Below, one piece after another: positions 1-8,881 of a stretch of DNA of 36,213 nucleotides. A program made the translations under genes and the position numbers. The stretch is from Bacillota bacterium (GTDB lineage Bacteria > Vulcanimicrobiota > JAJTBE01). The notes under the pieces were generated by a model. The model was not told the origin of the DNA, searched no databases, and was given only the letters and a program-made list of their open reading frames with translations. Location of the stretch: the NCBI GenBank assembly GCA_021287065.1, contig JAJTBE010000095.1, positions 1 to 36,213 on the forward strand, given 5' to 3'. The first letter of the stretch is position 1, and each line of letters starts with the position of its first letter.

Positions 1-159
1 TAATATTCGTTGAGCAACCGTAACTTTTATTGCATCACTTTCTTTTACATATACATAATCAGGATCATCAATTAATCGGTAATTATTAGGATCCAGATAA
101 AGATTATCTATATTTACTTTTATTATTTCATATGAAAAATCTGGCACTTTGTCATTCAT
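1..159 (-). CDS. Partial ParB-like N-terminal domain protein
   Basis: An open frame starts at an ATG at 159 (minus) and runs off the left edge after 53 codons without a stop. The visible residues include NIDNLYLDPNNYRLIDDPD followed by an Ile/Val-rich stretch and AQR. The pattern of a hydrophobic strand, then L-x-L-D-P-x-N-x-R, is typical of the N-terminus of ParB/sulfiredoxin-fold proteins and of related DNA-modification or phage-defence proteins. No strong Shine-Dalgarno is visible. The stretch is clearly more AT-rich than the kinase gene beside it, which may mean a recently acquired gene. It is divergent from the histidine kinase. The family call rests on a short motif and is tentative. 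Confidence 0.45.
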   Translation of the reverse strand, partial: MNDKVPDFSYEIIKVNIDNLYLDPNNYRLIDDPDYVYVKESDAIKVTVAQRIL

Positions 160-310
160 TTTAAAACCCGGAATTCTTAAGTTTTCAGTTTTTTATTAAA
201 TAATAGCTGGAATTATCCTTCTTAGTAGCTTTAGAGTAGGAATAATTAAAGCGTTGTAAACTGCCAACTCATAATAAAAGATATGCAATAAAACAGATGG
301 TGGTTTGATC

Positions 311-3300
311 ATGAATTTAAAGCGCGAATCTTCCAAACTTGATTGTAAAGATAACAGAGATCTTCTTTTTGAGACTATTTTGGCGGAAGCCCGGGAATTT
401 TTTGGTGTTGATGCAGCATATTTTCTGGAACCGGGACCTATGGACAAGCTGGTTCTGCTGGCATTTTCCGGTATATCCACCAGAGATATGAATAACTATA
501 TCGAAACATGTATGGGTGAAGTTGAGGGTTATGCCCTTCGTTCAAGAGCGCCCATAATTATCCCGGATACATCACGGGATCCCCGCTTTATCAAAGATGG
601 GGAAAGAGTTTTTAATGATCGATCAATTCTTGCCTTTCCTGTATTTGCCGGCAGCAAGGTTATAGGAATAATGGGCCTTCATCTTATGAAAGCCAACAGT
701 TTTGATATTGATTCCATAAAGAAAATCAGTGAATTTTCCCTGAAAACCGTAAAGATACTCAATCAGGACAACACAGAAAAGAAGTTCCTTCTCAACAATA
801 AGAAATTTGAATTTCTGAAAAATCTCTGTCAGAGAATCACTATGGCAAAGAGATTATCGGAATTAACGGAAATCGTTTCTGACATTTTCAACAGAATTTT
901 CCTTGTCCACGAATTTTCCATGGACTTCTTTTCATCAGAAGCAGAAAAAGATTCCCTTCCCATGCGCCTTAAACGAATTGTTTTAAACGGAACAACATCG
1001 GTAGCTCCAAAAACCGGAGGTAGATCGGAAGCGGTAATTCCCATAGTTTATGAGGGCAAATCTCTTGGGTTTATAACTGTGGCTGGCAACAACCTGAGTG
1101 AAAATGAGGATATATTTAATGTTGCAGGAGCGCTGCTCGGCGCTTCTTACAGACGAATACACCTCGACAGGGAAGTTCTCAGCAAAGGCAGTGAAATCGA
1201 AGCTCTGGAAGCTATTGCGGAATACGAGACTTCAGGTGTTCTTTCATCCTCATCCACTCTTGAGGAAATTCTTGATACCACTCTGGAAATTATCATCAAG
1301 CTCACAAAAGTCGAGCGTATGAATATTATGCTTTTCGACCCCAAAAGGGAGCAGCTCAGGGTTGAAGCTTTCTGGGGTATTGATGATGAACCCCTGGGAC
1401 GGGATATTCTGAATATTGGCGAAGGCGTTGCCGGCAGAGCTATGCTTGAAGGGAAGCCTATTCAGGTTCAGGCTACTGAAGATTACAATGATTTTGTCAA
1501 ATCTCCCCCTGATCGCCGGGAAATCAAGTCCATCCTCTCCTACCCCCTTATGATTGAAGGCAGAAAAATCGGTGTAATCAATGTCGGTTCTCTTTACAGT
1601 TACCGCGTGTTCAGTCAGGAAGAAATCCGCAAGGTATCCCTTGTTGCCACAAGAGCCGCCCTTGCTATAGAAAATTCCCTGCTTCTCAGGGAAAAATCCC
1701 AGCTTCTCAGGGAATTAACCCAGAAAACAAAGAGCCTTGAGGATAAAACAACAGCTTTACAGGACAGAGGTAAAAAACTGACCAATACAACCCGTCAGCT
1801 CAAGGATTCGTTAAGCGATCTCGAAATATACAACAGAAGAGTTTCCGAACTTTACCAGTTCAGCGTAGATATATCAAAATCTCTGGACCTCAACAACATT
1901 CTTGATTCAAGCCTTGCGCATATTTCAGGTATGCTTTCAAATCAGGTCAGAGTAATGACCATAACCGTTCCCGCAAGGAATCTGACAAGATTTCTCGTGG
2001 CATCTTCAGAAAGCATACATGGCAAATTCGACCCCGGGATCAAAATGGAACAGGAATTCCCTCCGGATGTTCTCCGTTTGCTGATGACAGAAAACAAACC
2101 TGTATTGCTCGATAAAATTCCAAATCACCCACCCTACTCCGACAACAGGATTTTCAAGGCATTCAGGTCATTCTATGCATTCCCTCTCGGTGCAGGGGAA
2201 TTAAAACCCGGTATTCTTATTCTTGCAAGCCGGCGCGAAAATGCCCTGAAAGAAGAAGACATAAAGGCAATCAATTCTCTGACAAACAACCTTGCCGTTG
2301 CCATCGACAACGCAATACGGTATGACGAAATCAAAGACAGATCAGAGAGAATGTCTTTCCTCAATCAAATGACACACGAAATTCTCTTCACGCCTGATAT
2401 TCACGAACAGATGGATAAAATCGTAAAACTCAGCAGCCAGCTTCTCAGGCATAGATCAGGCGCTCTTTTCCTGTATGATGACGACAGAAATCTTAACCTT
2501 GCGGGCATTGTGGATGTTGATGAAGAACTGAAACAGCAGCTTGAAAGTCCGGAAGTAATAAGGGTTATTGAGGAAATAATAGAAAACGGAAATGTGTATT
2601 TTTCTTCATGGACAAGGGAATCCCCAATCAGAAGGTTCACTCTCCTTCAGAAAACCGGTGTGAAATCACTGATTGCCCTTCCCCTTTATTCAAAAACAAG
2701 AAAAATCGGTTCCCTGATACTCGGAAGCAGAGACACCTGCATTCATACAACCCAGCTTCAGGAATTCTACAGGCTCGTATCATATCAGATCGCATTGATC
2801 ATAGACAGCGCCCAGCTTTTCTCTAATGTTACCGAGGAGAAGGAAAGGGTTGAGTCCGTATTCCGTTCGATGAAAGAAGGCGTCATTACCATTGACATAA
2901 ACCACAGGATTACAGCTTTCAATCCCGCCGCCGAGGAAATAACAGGATGGAGCCATAGCGATGTAATAGGCAGACCATGCCATTCGGTTGTGTCATGCAA
3001 TCTTGGAAAAGAAAACGAAGACTGCTGTGATTTTTGCCCATTACTTGATATGCTGAGCAAAATAGATGAAAAATCCGAAGAACGGAGTTCACTCAGATCC
3101 GACGGAAAATACTTTACCAAAGATGGAGAAGAGAGATTCCTTCAGGCTGTGCTCTCCCCCCTTAAAAGAGAAGGCAGACTTGTGGGAGGAGTTATCGTTT
3201 TCAGGGATATTACCGATGAAAAAGTCTATCAGATGCGCCGTTCAGACTATCTGGCAGGCTTGTCCCACGATATTTTCACCCCCCTCACCGCAATAAAAGG

Positions 3301-3922
3301 CTATGCCACAACATTGCTCCTCCATAGGGAAAAATTTGATCAGGATACTCAGATTGAATTTGTCAAAATCATTAATTCCGAAATAGACCGCATAACAAGA
3401 CTTCTCTACAACCTGATGAGCCTTTCCCGTATGGAAACCGATCATCTCAAATCAGATATAAAACCTCAAATGATGAAATATCTGGTTCAGAAAGTTGTGG
3501 ACCTTTATTCACTTATAACAAAAAGACACAAAATCATCGAAGACGACAGCGTCAAAAGCTCACCGCCGGTTATGGCCGATGCGGATCAGCTCGAACAGAT
3601 CCTTAATAATCTTGTGAGCAACTCCATCAAGTATTCGCCTGTTGGAGGAGACATTATCATCTCGACGAAATCTGACGGAGATTTTCTCACTATATCAGTG
3701 CAGGATCAGGGTATAGGCATAGAGGAAAAGGATCTGGACAGAATTTTCAACAGATACGAACGGATATCCACAAGCCATTCAAGAACAGTTTCCGGCATGG
3801 GCCTCGGTTTGTATATTACAAAAGCCCTTGTGGAACTTCAGGGCGGAAAAATCCGGGCGGAATCAGTGCCTGAGGGAGGCTCACGGTTCTCATTCACTCT
3901 TCCCATTGCCGACCTTAAATAA
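311..3922 (+). CDS. Multi-GAF, PAS-containing sensor histidine kinase
   Basis: A soluble hybrid-length sensor kinase of 1203 residues. In order: GAF-like domains at about 18-150, 165-290, 315-460, 525-690 and 700-850, with a coiled coil at about 465-525, a PAS domain at 855-975, the HisKA dimerisation helix with phospho-acceptor His at about 986 in LSHDIFTPL, and a HATPase at 1090-1203. The HATPase shows the N box (QILNNLVSNSIKYSP), G1 box (DQGIGI) and G2 box (GMGLGLYI). No transmembrane segment or signal peptide is visible, so it should sense cytoplasmic signals. The PAS carries five cysteines between GRPC and DFCPL. I chose ATG 311, behind a GGTGG about 8 nt upstream, over TTG 305. No response regulator is in the window. 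The next gene starts about 30 nt downstream and is probably cotranscribed. Confidence 0.9.
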   Translation: MNLKRESSKLDCKDNRDLLFETILAEAREFFGVDAAYFLEPGPMDKLVLLAFSGISTRDMNNYIETCMGEVEGYALRSRAPIIIPDTSRDPRFIKDGERVFNDRSILAFPVFAGSKVIGIMGLHLMKANSFDIDSIKKISEFSLKTVKILNQDNTEKKFLLNNKKFEFLKNLCQRITMAKRLSELTEIVSDIFNRIFLVHEFSMDFFSSEAEKDSLPMRLKRIVLNGTTSVAPKTGGRSEAVIPIVYEGKSLGFITVAGNNLSENEDIFNVAGALLGASYRRIHLDREVLSKGSEIEALEAIAEYETSGVLSSSSTLEEILDTTLEIIIKLTKVERMNIMLFDPKREQLRVEAFWGIDDEPLGRDILNIGEGVAGRAMLEGKPIQVQATEDYNDFVKSPPDRREIKSILSYPLMIEGRKIGVINVGSLYSYRVFSQEEIRKVSLVATRAALAIENSLLLREKSQLLRELTQKTKSLEDKTTALQDRGKKLTNTTRQLKDSLSDLEIYNRRVSELYQFSVDISKSLDLNNILDSSLAHISGMLSNQVRVMTITVPARNLTRFLVASSESIHGKFDPGIKMEQEFPPDVLRLLMTENKPVLLDKIPNHPPYSDNRIFKAFRSFYAFPLGAGELKPGILILASRRENALKEEDIKAINSLTNNLAVAIDNAIRYDEIKDRSERMSFLNQMTHEILFTPDIHEQMDKIVKLSSQLLRHRSGALFLYDDDRNLNLAGIVDVDEELKQQLESPEVIRVIEEIIENGNVYFSSWTRESPIRRFTLLQKTGVKSLIALPLYSKTRKIGSLILGSRDTCIHTTQLQEFYRLVSYQIALIIDSAQLFSNVTEEKERVESVFRSMKEGVITIDINHRITAFNPAAEEITGWSHSDVIGRPCHSVVSCNLGKENEDCCDFCPLLDMLSKIDEKSEERSSLRSDGKYFTKDGEERFLQAVLSPLKREGRLVGGVIVFRDITDEKVYQMRRSDYLAGLSHDIFTPLTAIKGYATTLLLHREKFDQDTQIEFVKIINSEIDRITRLLYNLMSLSRMETDHLKSDIKPQMMKYLVQKVVDLYSLITKRHKIIEDDSVKSSPPVMADADQLEQILNNLVSNSIKYSPVGGDIIISTKSDGDFLTISVQDQGIGIEEKDLDRIFNRYERISTSHSRTVSGMGLGLYITKALVELQGGKIRAESVPEGGSRFSFTLPIADLK

Positions 3923-3952
3923 ATCAAAAAAATATATCAAATGAGGATAATT

Positions 3953-4303
3953 ATGATTTGTCCAAGAGATGGAAGCGAACTTGTTCCCGAAGTATTCGGC
4001 GATGTGGATATTGATGCCTGCGAAAAATGCGATGGTATCTGGGTTGACCGCGGAGAACTGGCAAGAATAATAGGCATGGAAAAAGACCTGCCAATGAGTG
4101 AACCGGCTGCGGTTCAGGATCTCACTGACAGGTCCTTAATGTCAAAATTAGTTTGCCCAAGATGTACAAATGTGGAAATGGATCCGGTCTATTTCGAACA
4201 TTCCCATAAAACCCTTCTGGATACCTGCCCGGTATGCAGCGGTATCTGGCTTGATGCCAGAGAACTGAAGGAAATAGTCCGTTCCGTTTACCAGACAATG
4301 TAA
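3953..4303 (+). CDS. Tandem TFIIB-type zinc-ribbon protein
   Basis: A small protein of 116 residues made of two copies of the Zf-TFIIB module (PF13453 type): a CP-x-C/D pair, an acidic-hydrophobic middle, then a C-x-x-C-x-GIW motif followed by D-x-x-EL. The second copy keeps CPRC and CPVCSGIWLDARELKEI. The first copy has CPRDGSEL, so its first knuckle has one Cys, with CEKCDGIW for the second. These proteins probably bind one zinc per module; their function is not established. ATG 3953 is preferred to 3941 because a GAGGA Shine-Dalgarno at 3943-3947 sits inside the longer reading and is correctly spaced for 3953. It follows the histidine kinase closely, so it is likely in the same transcript. 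Confidence 0.8.
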   Translation: MICPRDGSELVPEVFGDVDIDACEKCDGIWVDRGELARIIGMEKDLPMSEPAAVQDLTDRSLMSKLVCPRCTNVEMDPVYFEHSHKTLLDTCPVCSGIWLDARELKEIVRSVYQTM

Positions 4304-4342
4304 CTATTGCAAAAATTGCAACTATTATAACTATTATGGTTA

Positions 4343-4819
4343 TTATTGTTTGGTCAGAGTGAAATTGCCGTTGTCCAGCTCTTCCTCACCCTCGTAGATA
4401 TAATAGGTTCCACTCATTGATGAAGACTGGGATACATTGGCGGTAAACTTCATTGTTCTTGTGCCGTAAGTAGCAGTAAAAGTGGCTGTTGTTGTGTTAA
4501 AAGTGCCTTCAACAGTACCTGTTTCATCTTCAAACTGGGGATATCCTGTCATCACCATTGTTCCGGTAATATCGTATGTACCATTGCCATTGTCCGACTG
4601 TTCCAGTTTGAGGGGGTTAATGTTGCCGGTGGGTCCGCTGACTTCATAACTGCCGTAGCTTCCCGTCCAGGTTCCGGAAATATCATAGGATGTGGTGTAT
4701 GAAGGCATAGGCGGGATGTCAACCGAAGGCAGGCCGTTGGTGCTGGAGCATCCCTGAATAATAACCAGAGTAGCCAGAATAGTAACCGTGACGATTAGAA
4801 AAACCCAGGCTCTTTTCAT
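4343..4819 (-). CDS. Small beta-rich lipoprotein
   Basis: 158 residues with a type II signal peptide: a positive N-terminus (MKRA), a hydrophobic run, and a lipobox IIQGC followed by SSTNG. The rest is Gly, Thr, Tyr and Ser-rich with alternating strands (SGTWTGSYGSYEV, GTMVMTGYPQF, GTFNTTTATFTATYG), which suggests a small beta-barrel or lipocalin-like fold. I do not recognise a named family. The start codon overlaps the stop of the upstream lipoprotein by 4 nt (ATGA), so the two are translationally coupled and may act together at the cell surface or periplasmic face. Convergent with the zinc-ribbon gene 39 bp away. Confidence 0.75.
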   Translation of the reverse strand: MKRAWVFLIVTVTILATLVIIQGCSSTNGLPSVDIPPMPSYTTSYDISGTWTGSYGSYEVSGPTGNINPLKLEQSDNGNGTYDITGTMVMTGYPQFEDETGTVEGTFNTTTATFTATYGTRTMKFTANVSQSSSMSGTYYIYEGEEELDNGNFTLTKQ

Positions 4820-5541
4820 TTCATACCTCTTCTTTCCGCTTCGTATTTTTCCAGATATTCATTTGCCCTCTTAATGTATTCATCAAGAATTTCATTAAGC
4901 TGTTTCTTATCGGGATATTTTTTCTTGATCTCTTTATACAGCTTTATTGCCTCAAGGGGATCTTTCTTAACTGCACACAACTGATATTCTATATACGAAA
5001 TAGCTCTTGAAGCCATTTTGCTGTCGGGGTATCTGTCAATAAAATCAAGCATCTCAGGCACTGTACGCTCTTTGTCCATTGCCTCGGCTCTGTTGACATT
5101 TTCTTCAAGATATTTTTGTCCTGAATAATATGAAGGATCGAGAAGCTGGGTTTCTGTAATGAGAAAATCCTGATGTGCTTTGCGATCCGTAGGATTGAAC
5201 TCTTCGATGTAAACTTTGTCTCCGAATGTCCCTATATCCTCAGTATAAAGGGGCACACCCATTGCTTCGCTTTTAATCATTGTCAGGTCTGCAATAATTC
5301 CATAATCCGTCGAATAAATGTCTTCCTGAATGAATACATCCTTTTCATCTTTATCCACAGCTACAAAGTTGCCTTCCCTCACAAGCTTTTTCAGGTCGCG
5401 CTCATAAAGGACTTTCTTGCCGGTATCTTCGTCATCGCCCTGTTTCGCCGAACCACCGGAATGGCATCCCGAAATGCAAAGAAAAATGCAAAACAATGCA
5501 TAAACAACGGCTATCAATGCAGCAGGCATTCTGATTTTCAT
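4816..5541 (-). CDS. Lipoprotein with TPR-like C-terminus
   Basis: 241 residues starting with a lipoprotein signal peptide whose lipobox is CISGC, then a charged linker (GDDEDTGKK). Residues about 150-240 form an amphipathic helical region with tol-pal/YbgF-like TPR spacing (RYPDSKMASRAISYIEY, then DPLEAIKLYKEIKKKYPDKK). The middle section is acidic and not recognised. TPR lipoproteins commonly act as scaffolds for envelope complexes; that is family knowledge, not seen here. A GAGG Shine-Dalgarno lies about 10 nt upstream of the ATG. Coupled by a 4-nt overlap to the downstream lipoprotein. Confidence 0.75.
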   Translation of the reverse strand: MKIRMPAALIAVVYALFCIFLCISGCHSGGSAKQGDDEDTGKKVLYERDLKKLVREGNFVAVDKDEKDVFIQEDIYSTDYGIIADLTMIKSEAMGVPLYTEDIGTFGDKVYIEEFNPTDRKAHQDFLITETQLLDPSYYSGQKYLEENVNRAEAMDKERTVPEMLDFIDRYPDSKMASRAISYIEYQLCAVKKDPLEAIKLYKEIKKKYPDKKQLNEILDEYIKRANEYLEKYEAERRGMK

Positions 5542-5616
5542 ATTTGTAAAACCTCGCTGCTGTCTTTTTTCTTTAATTCCGTAACAAAACCCTTTATTGG
5601 TCCAAAACGGTCAGTT

Positions 5617-5910
5617 CTATTTTACTTTCTCAACTTCAAAGAACTGATCGACAATTTCAATTTCCATCTCGGAATCAAGCATATTTAAAATCTGGGCATA
5701 AACCTGCTCTGCAAGGGTATTATCGCTTGTAACATAGGAAATACCAAGCTCAAGCCTCTGCCAGAGATCATTGCCGCCTACTTCAGAAACGGAAACCTGA
5801 AACTTGTTACGGATTCTGTCTTTAAGACTCCTCACAACATGCCTTTTTCCCTTCAGGGATTCAGGCTTGTTGAGAAGTCTTATGTCAAACCAGCATATAC
5901 TAACAAACAT
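5617..5910 (-). CDS. DUF503 / YlxP-like protein
   Basis: 97 residues, the normal length for DUF503 (PF04456). Diagnostic features are the N-terminal strand, then SLKGKRHVVRSLKDRIRNKF, then V-S-V-S-E-V, and a C-terminal strand before a short tail. DUF503 proteins (Bacillus YlxP) often lie near ribosome maturation and translation factors such as rbfA, and their role is unclear. Here the gene lies 9 nt behind the YiiX-like hydrolase gene, not next to rbfA, and lacks an evident Shine-Dalgarno, so it probably relies on translational coupling. Confidence 0.85.
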   Translation of the reverse strand: MFVSICWFDIRLLNKPESLKGKRHVVRSLKDRIRNKFQVSVSEVGGNDLWQRLELGISYVTSDNTLAEQVYAQILNMLDSEMEIEIVDQFFEVEKVK

Positions 5911-5919
5911 AATTATTTA

Positions 5920-6804
5920 TCATTCGGGGTGAAGTGAGAACTTACCCGCCTGGAATTTATTTCCGGTAAGAATGGCACCAATTCCGCCTGCGGCAAATCC
6001 GCCGATGGCACCCAAAGGTCCTGCTGCCATACCACCTACTGTAGCTCCTGCCACAGCAGCCATATAAACGGGATAGTGGCTTATTCTGCCTTTTACGAAG
6101 CTGGAACCGGTAGAATAAACAACCTCAGCGCCGGGAATCTGCTTAAATGCATTGGGACCCACAGCTTCTTTTCCCATAAAACTCACAGTGGGGGCTTCAA
6201 TGGGATTCGGCATAGCTTTCAGGGCGTTATACACAAGTTCGGCACAGTAGATAGCATTGCCGTCCTGAAGATTAAAATCCCCGTCATAAGGCTTTCCAAG
6301 CTGAGATCTGCTGTGATCAAGAGCAGCTTTCACATCTGCTTCCGAATTGTACGGAGGCCTGATTATTTCCACAGACTGCCTGCCTGTGAGAAATTCCCTC
6401 AGTTCGTTTCTCTTAACGCCTATTCCGTCGGCATTGCCGCTTGTAGCTTCAAGAAATTTACCGTCACCTTCATAAATGGCCGCATGTGTATAATCGGAAT
6501 TAAACACTAATTTTTCAAGGAACTGCCATCCGGGATATGAATTGTCGGTTTCTGTGATAATATCCCCGGGTTTCATCACAGCAAGCATCTTTTCAACTTC
6601 TTTTTCAGAAAATTTAGGGGTTACGGTAGGAACCCTGACATTAAGAATATTTGTAAGCCAGTTGTCTCCGCCTTTTTTCTCAGGCGCTTTCGACGGTTCA
6701 AAGGAATCGGCGGGCAGGGGGCTGCTTTCGGTTTTTGGAGCAGTCTTTGCCGGAGCATTGCTGCTATATGCAGTCGTGCTTATTTTTGAAGATATGGAAT
6801 CCAT
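5920..6804 (-). CDS. YiiX/C92-type permuted NlpC/P60 cysteine hydrolase
   Basis: 294 residues. Residues 1-50 are a Ser/Pro/Ala-rich disordered leader without a signal peptide. Residues about 75-210 match the permuted papain-like fold of YiiX/YebB (PF05708): MKPGDIITETDN, catalytic His in DYTHAAIYEGDGKFLEA (His107), and the nucleophile in AIYCAELVYNAL (Cys187). The C-terminus (245-285) is a Gly/Ala-rich hydrophobic hairpin (GATVGGMAAGPLGAIGGF) that could insert in a membrane or form a glycine-zipper. The family includes amide and thioester hydrolases acting on peptidoglycan or lipids; the substrate here is unknown. A purine-rich AGGGGGG Shine-Dalgarno precedes the ATG. The leader resembles that of two other proteins in the window. 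Confidence 0.8.
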   Translation of the reverse strand: MDSISSKISTTAYSSNAPAKTAPKTESSPLPADSFEPSKAPEKKGGDNWLTNILNVRVPTVTPKFSEKEVEKMLAVMKPGDIITETDNSYPGWQFLEKLVFNSDYTHAAIYEGDGKFLEATSGNADGIGVKRNELREFLTGRQSVEIIRPPYNSEADVKAALDHSRSQLGKPYDGDFNLQDGNAIYCAELVYNALKAMPNPIEAPTVSFMGKEAVGPNAFKQIPGAEVVYSTGSSFVKGRISHYPVYMAAVAGATVGGMAAGPLGAIGGFAAGGIGAILTGNKFQAGKFSLHPE

Positions 6805-6848
6805 ATTTCCCCCCTGATTTCTTAATTATTCAACATCCTCATGATAAT

Positions 6849-6885
6849 AAAACCGGACTAAAGAATCAATCGTTAATCCGGTTTT
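6849..6885 (-). terminator. Rho-independent terminator of the oxidoreductase gamma gene
   Basis: A 9-bp stem (AAAACCGGA at 6849-6857 with TCCGGTTTT at 6877-6885) encloses a 19-nt loop. On the minus strand the stem ends in a short T-rich run (TTTTATTAT). It lies 34 bp beyond the stop of the gamma-subunit gene and separates it from the downstream hydrolase gene. Confidence 0.65.
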
Positions 6886-6918
6886 TAATGTTAATAAATT
6901 GTTAAGTTAAGGCTAAGT

Positions 6919-7443
6919 TTATATAATAAACCCAGCTTCCAGAGCTTTCATATTAAGTTCCACAGTGCCTTTAGGCGCTCTGGTCCTTATAGCTTTTCGA
7001 AGAGCATCGGCGCTGACCTTGCCTGTAACCTTCGATATTATACCCAAACCCACAATACTGCCGGTGAGAACTCTTCCGGTTTCCCTCTTTGCAATGGTGG
7101 AAACAGGATATTTCAACAACCCCGGTATTTCTTCGAATTTAGTGACATTATCAGTGTCGATGATAATAATTCCACCGGGTTTAACCCGGGAAGAAAACTC
7201 ATCATAAGCATTCTGGCTCATTGCCAGAAGAATATCCGCATCTTCCACTTCCGGAAAATATATGGGCGAATCGCTGATAACCAGCTCTGCCCTCGATGGC
7301 GCCCCGCGGGCAAGTGGAGCATAGTTGATTGTCTGAACGGCGTTTTTTCCGTCGTGCACAGCTGATGCTTCACCCATAATAAGCCCGGCAAGCAGAAGCC
7401 CCTGTCCGCCAAGCCCCGCAAGTCTGACATCAAATCTGTCCAT
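6919..7443 (-). CDS. 2-oxoacid:ferredoxin oxidoreductase, gamma subunit
   Basis: 174 residues matching the catalytic-gamma domain (PF01558) of pyruvate/2-oxoglutarate/isovalerate ferredoxin oxidoreductases. Seen are GLGGQGLLLAGLIMGEA at the N-terminus, the NYAPLARGAPSRAELVIS block, ADILLAMSQNAYDEF, and the C-terminal GLGIISKVTGKVS. The holoenzymes convert a 2-oxoacid and CoA to acyl-CoA, CO2 and reduced ferredoxin in anaerobes. Length is normal for a stand-alone gamma chain of a multi-subunit KOR/VOR-type enzyme. No alpha, beta or delta gene lies next to it, and it has its own terminator, so it is either an orphan subunit or one whose partners are elsewhere. Substrate cannot be set from this subunit. 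Confidence 0.9.
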   Translation of the reverse strand: MDRFDVRLAGLGGQGLLLAGLIMGEASAVHDGKNAVQTINYAPLARGAPSRAELVISDSPIYFPEVEDADILLAMSQNAYDEFSSRVKPGGIIIIDTDNVTKFEEIPGLLKYPVSTIAKRETGRVLTGSIVGLGIISKVTGKVSADALRKAIRTRAPKGTVELNMKALEAGFII

Positions 7444-7644
7444 ATCTGAACCTTCTTACTGTCCTTGAAAATATTGGCAGGATCCGGAAAAGAATCCTGA
7501 TTCTGTAATTTTAATACACACTCCCATTATCCTTCAAAAGTTCAGCAGCAGTTTTAATTCATATAAAACGGATGAAATATAAATACTCAACATTAGCCGA
7601 TTAATATGAAGAGGGGTTTTTCTCCTTAGAAAGAAAAATACATT

Positions 7645-8880
7645 ATGTCAATTTTCTCAAAACAGATACAGAATCTTGAATATCAGGATATTCGGGAGTT
7701 GCTTGTAGAAGGGGCTGAGGAAGACATCCGCCTTGAATTTAAGCGCGACTATCCCGGCAAATCCAATATGATAAAGAAAATTTCCGCCTTTGCCAACACT
7801 TACGGCGGATATATCATTCTTGGCATTGAAGAGGACGGCAGAGGCAAAATAAAATCCCTACCCGGTATAGATCTTATAAAAAGACTGGATCAATCCATTG
7901 TCCAGTGGTGTTTTGAAGAAATCTACCCTCCCATTGTCCCGTTCGTTTCTCCACCCATACCCCACAAAGATCACCCCGATAAATTTTTCTATGTCATTTA
8001 CATCGAACAGAGCATGGAAACTCCACATATCCTCAACAAGAGCAGGAACGGCTTGTATGTCAGAACTGACGAATACAGCCAGAAATTTCTTACACGCCTT
8101 GCAAAATTTGATGAGCTTGAATACCTCATGGACAAAAGGCGGAAAGCGGAAAACCTACAGCACGAACTTATCGAAAGAGCCAGCCGCAGGCTTCAGAAAC
8201 ACAGAGAGTTACGATTTGACGAGCACTACGGAGCAGATTCACTGCTGAAACTCTGCCTCATCCCACTGTTCCCGGGCAACAGAATTTTTAAAAACAGCAA
8301 TCTCATAAGATATGCGAGGGAATCAGCCATCCCCTCAAGACAGAAAAAAATGCCCGACTTTTCAGGAAAACATGTACACAGCCATTTCGAAACCATAATT
8401 TCTGAAAAACCCGGAGTCAGCTACTATTCATATTTCGAAATCAACATTTACAATATGCTTTTTTATGTATGCAATGTTACAAGAGAATATGAAACATCAA
8501 AAGGCGAACCTGTTATCCCCCTGAAGGTTATGATGGCGGAAATAATGCTTTTCCTCGCATTCGCAAGAAATTTTTACAAAAAAAGCGGATTTGACGGATT
8601 GCTGAAACTTACCGCAGGTATGCAGAATATCAGAGGAAGGGAAATCATATATTCCGGACAGGATCCCAACAGACAGATTGCGTGCTATCTTGACGACTCC
8701 CTGTCTATGACAAAAATATACTCAAACAGGGATCTTGCCAAATACAAAGACATCTCAAGGGATTTATTCAAAGATCTGTGTTTTGCCCTTGGATACAGAG
8801 ATATCTATAATGTCCCCACCCTCAAAATGGAAAAATTCTTCAGAGAGGGACAGAAATATCTCGGCTGGGGCGAAGAGTAG
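7645..8880 (+). CDS. AlbA_2 (Schlafen-type) domain protein
   Basis: 411 residues. The N-terminal 15-150 is an AlbA_2/divergent AAA-4 domain (PF04326): LLVEGAEEDIRLEFKRDYP, then KKISAFANTYGGYIILGIEEDG, and later HILNKSRNGLYVRTDEY. This domain is shared with Schlafen proteins and many bacterial regulators and defence proteins, and has been linked with nucleic-acid binding or cleavage. A coiled-coil linker (about 160-190) leads to a C-terminal helical region that I do not recognise. The Shine-Dalgarno is weak. The stop lies one base from the stop of the convergent metallopeptidase-like gene, with no terminator between, so the two transcripts probably overlap. Confidence 0.75.
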   Translation: MSIFSKQIQNLEYQDIRELLVEGAEEDIRLEFKRDYPGKSNMIKKISAFANTYGGYIILGIEEDGRGKIKSLPGIDLIKRLDQSIVQWCFEEIYPPIVPFVSPPIPHKDHPDKFFYVIYIEQSMETPHILNKSRNGLYVRTDEYSQKFLTRLAKFDELEYLMDKRRKAENLQHELIERASRRLQKHRELRFDEHYGADSLLKLCLIPLFPGNRIFKNSNLIRYARESAIPSRQKKMPDFSGKHVHSHFETIISEKPGVSYYSYFEINIYNMLFYVCNVTREYETSKGEPVIPLKVMMAEIMLFLAFARNFYKKSGFDGLLKLTAGMQNIRGREIIYSGQDPNRQIACYLDDSLSMTKIYSNRDLAKYKDISRDLFKDLCFALGYRDIYNVPTLKMEKFFREGQKYLGWGEE

Positions 8881-8881
8881 C

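Noticed and set aside
4307-4321. TTGCAA-AAA-TTGCAA palindrome as terminator between convergent genes
   Set aside because: Six AT-rich pairs with a three-base loop; too weak to call.
5173-5688. 171-codon plus-strand frame opposite the lipoprotein gene
   Set aside because: Antisense to a lipoprotein with a clear signal peptide and TPR-like region, and spans the DUF503 gene end. No recognisable motif and no Shine-Dalgarno.
7444-7644. Promoter or small RNA in the gap before the AlbA_2 gene
   Set aside because: Only AT-rich sequence with poor matches to -35 and -10 elements; no convincing hairpin.
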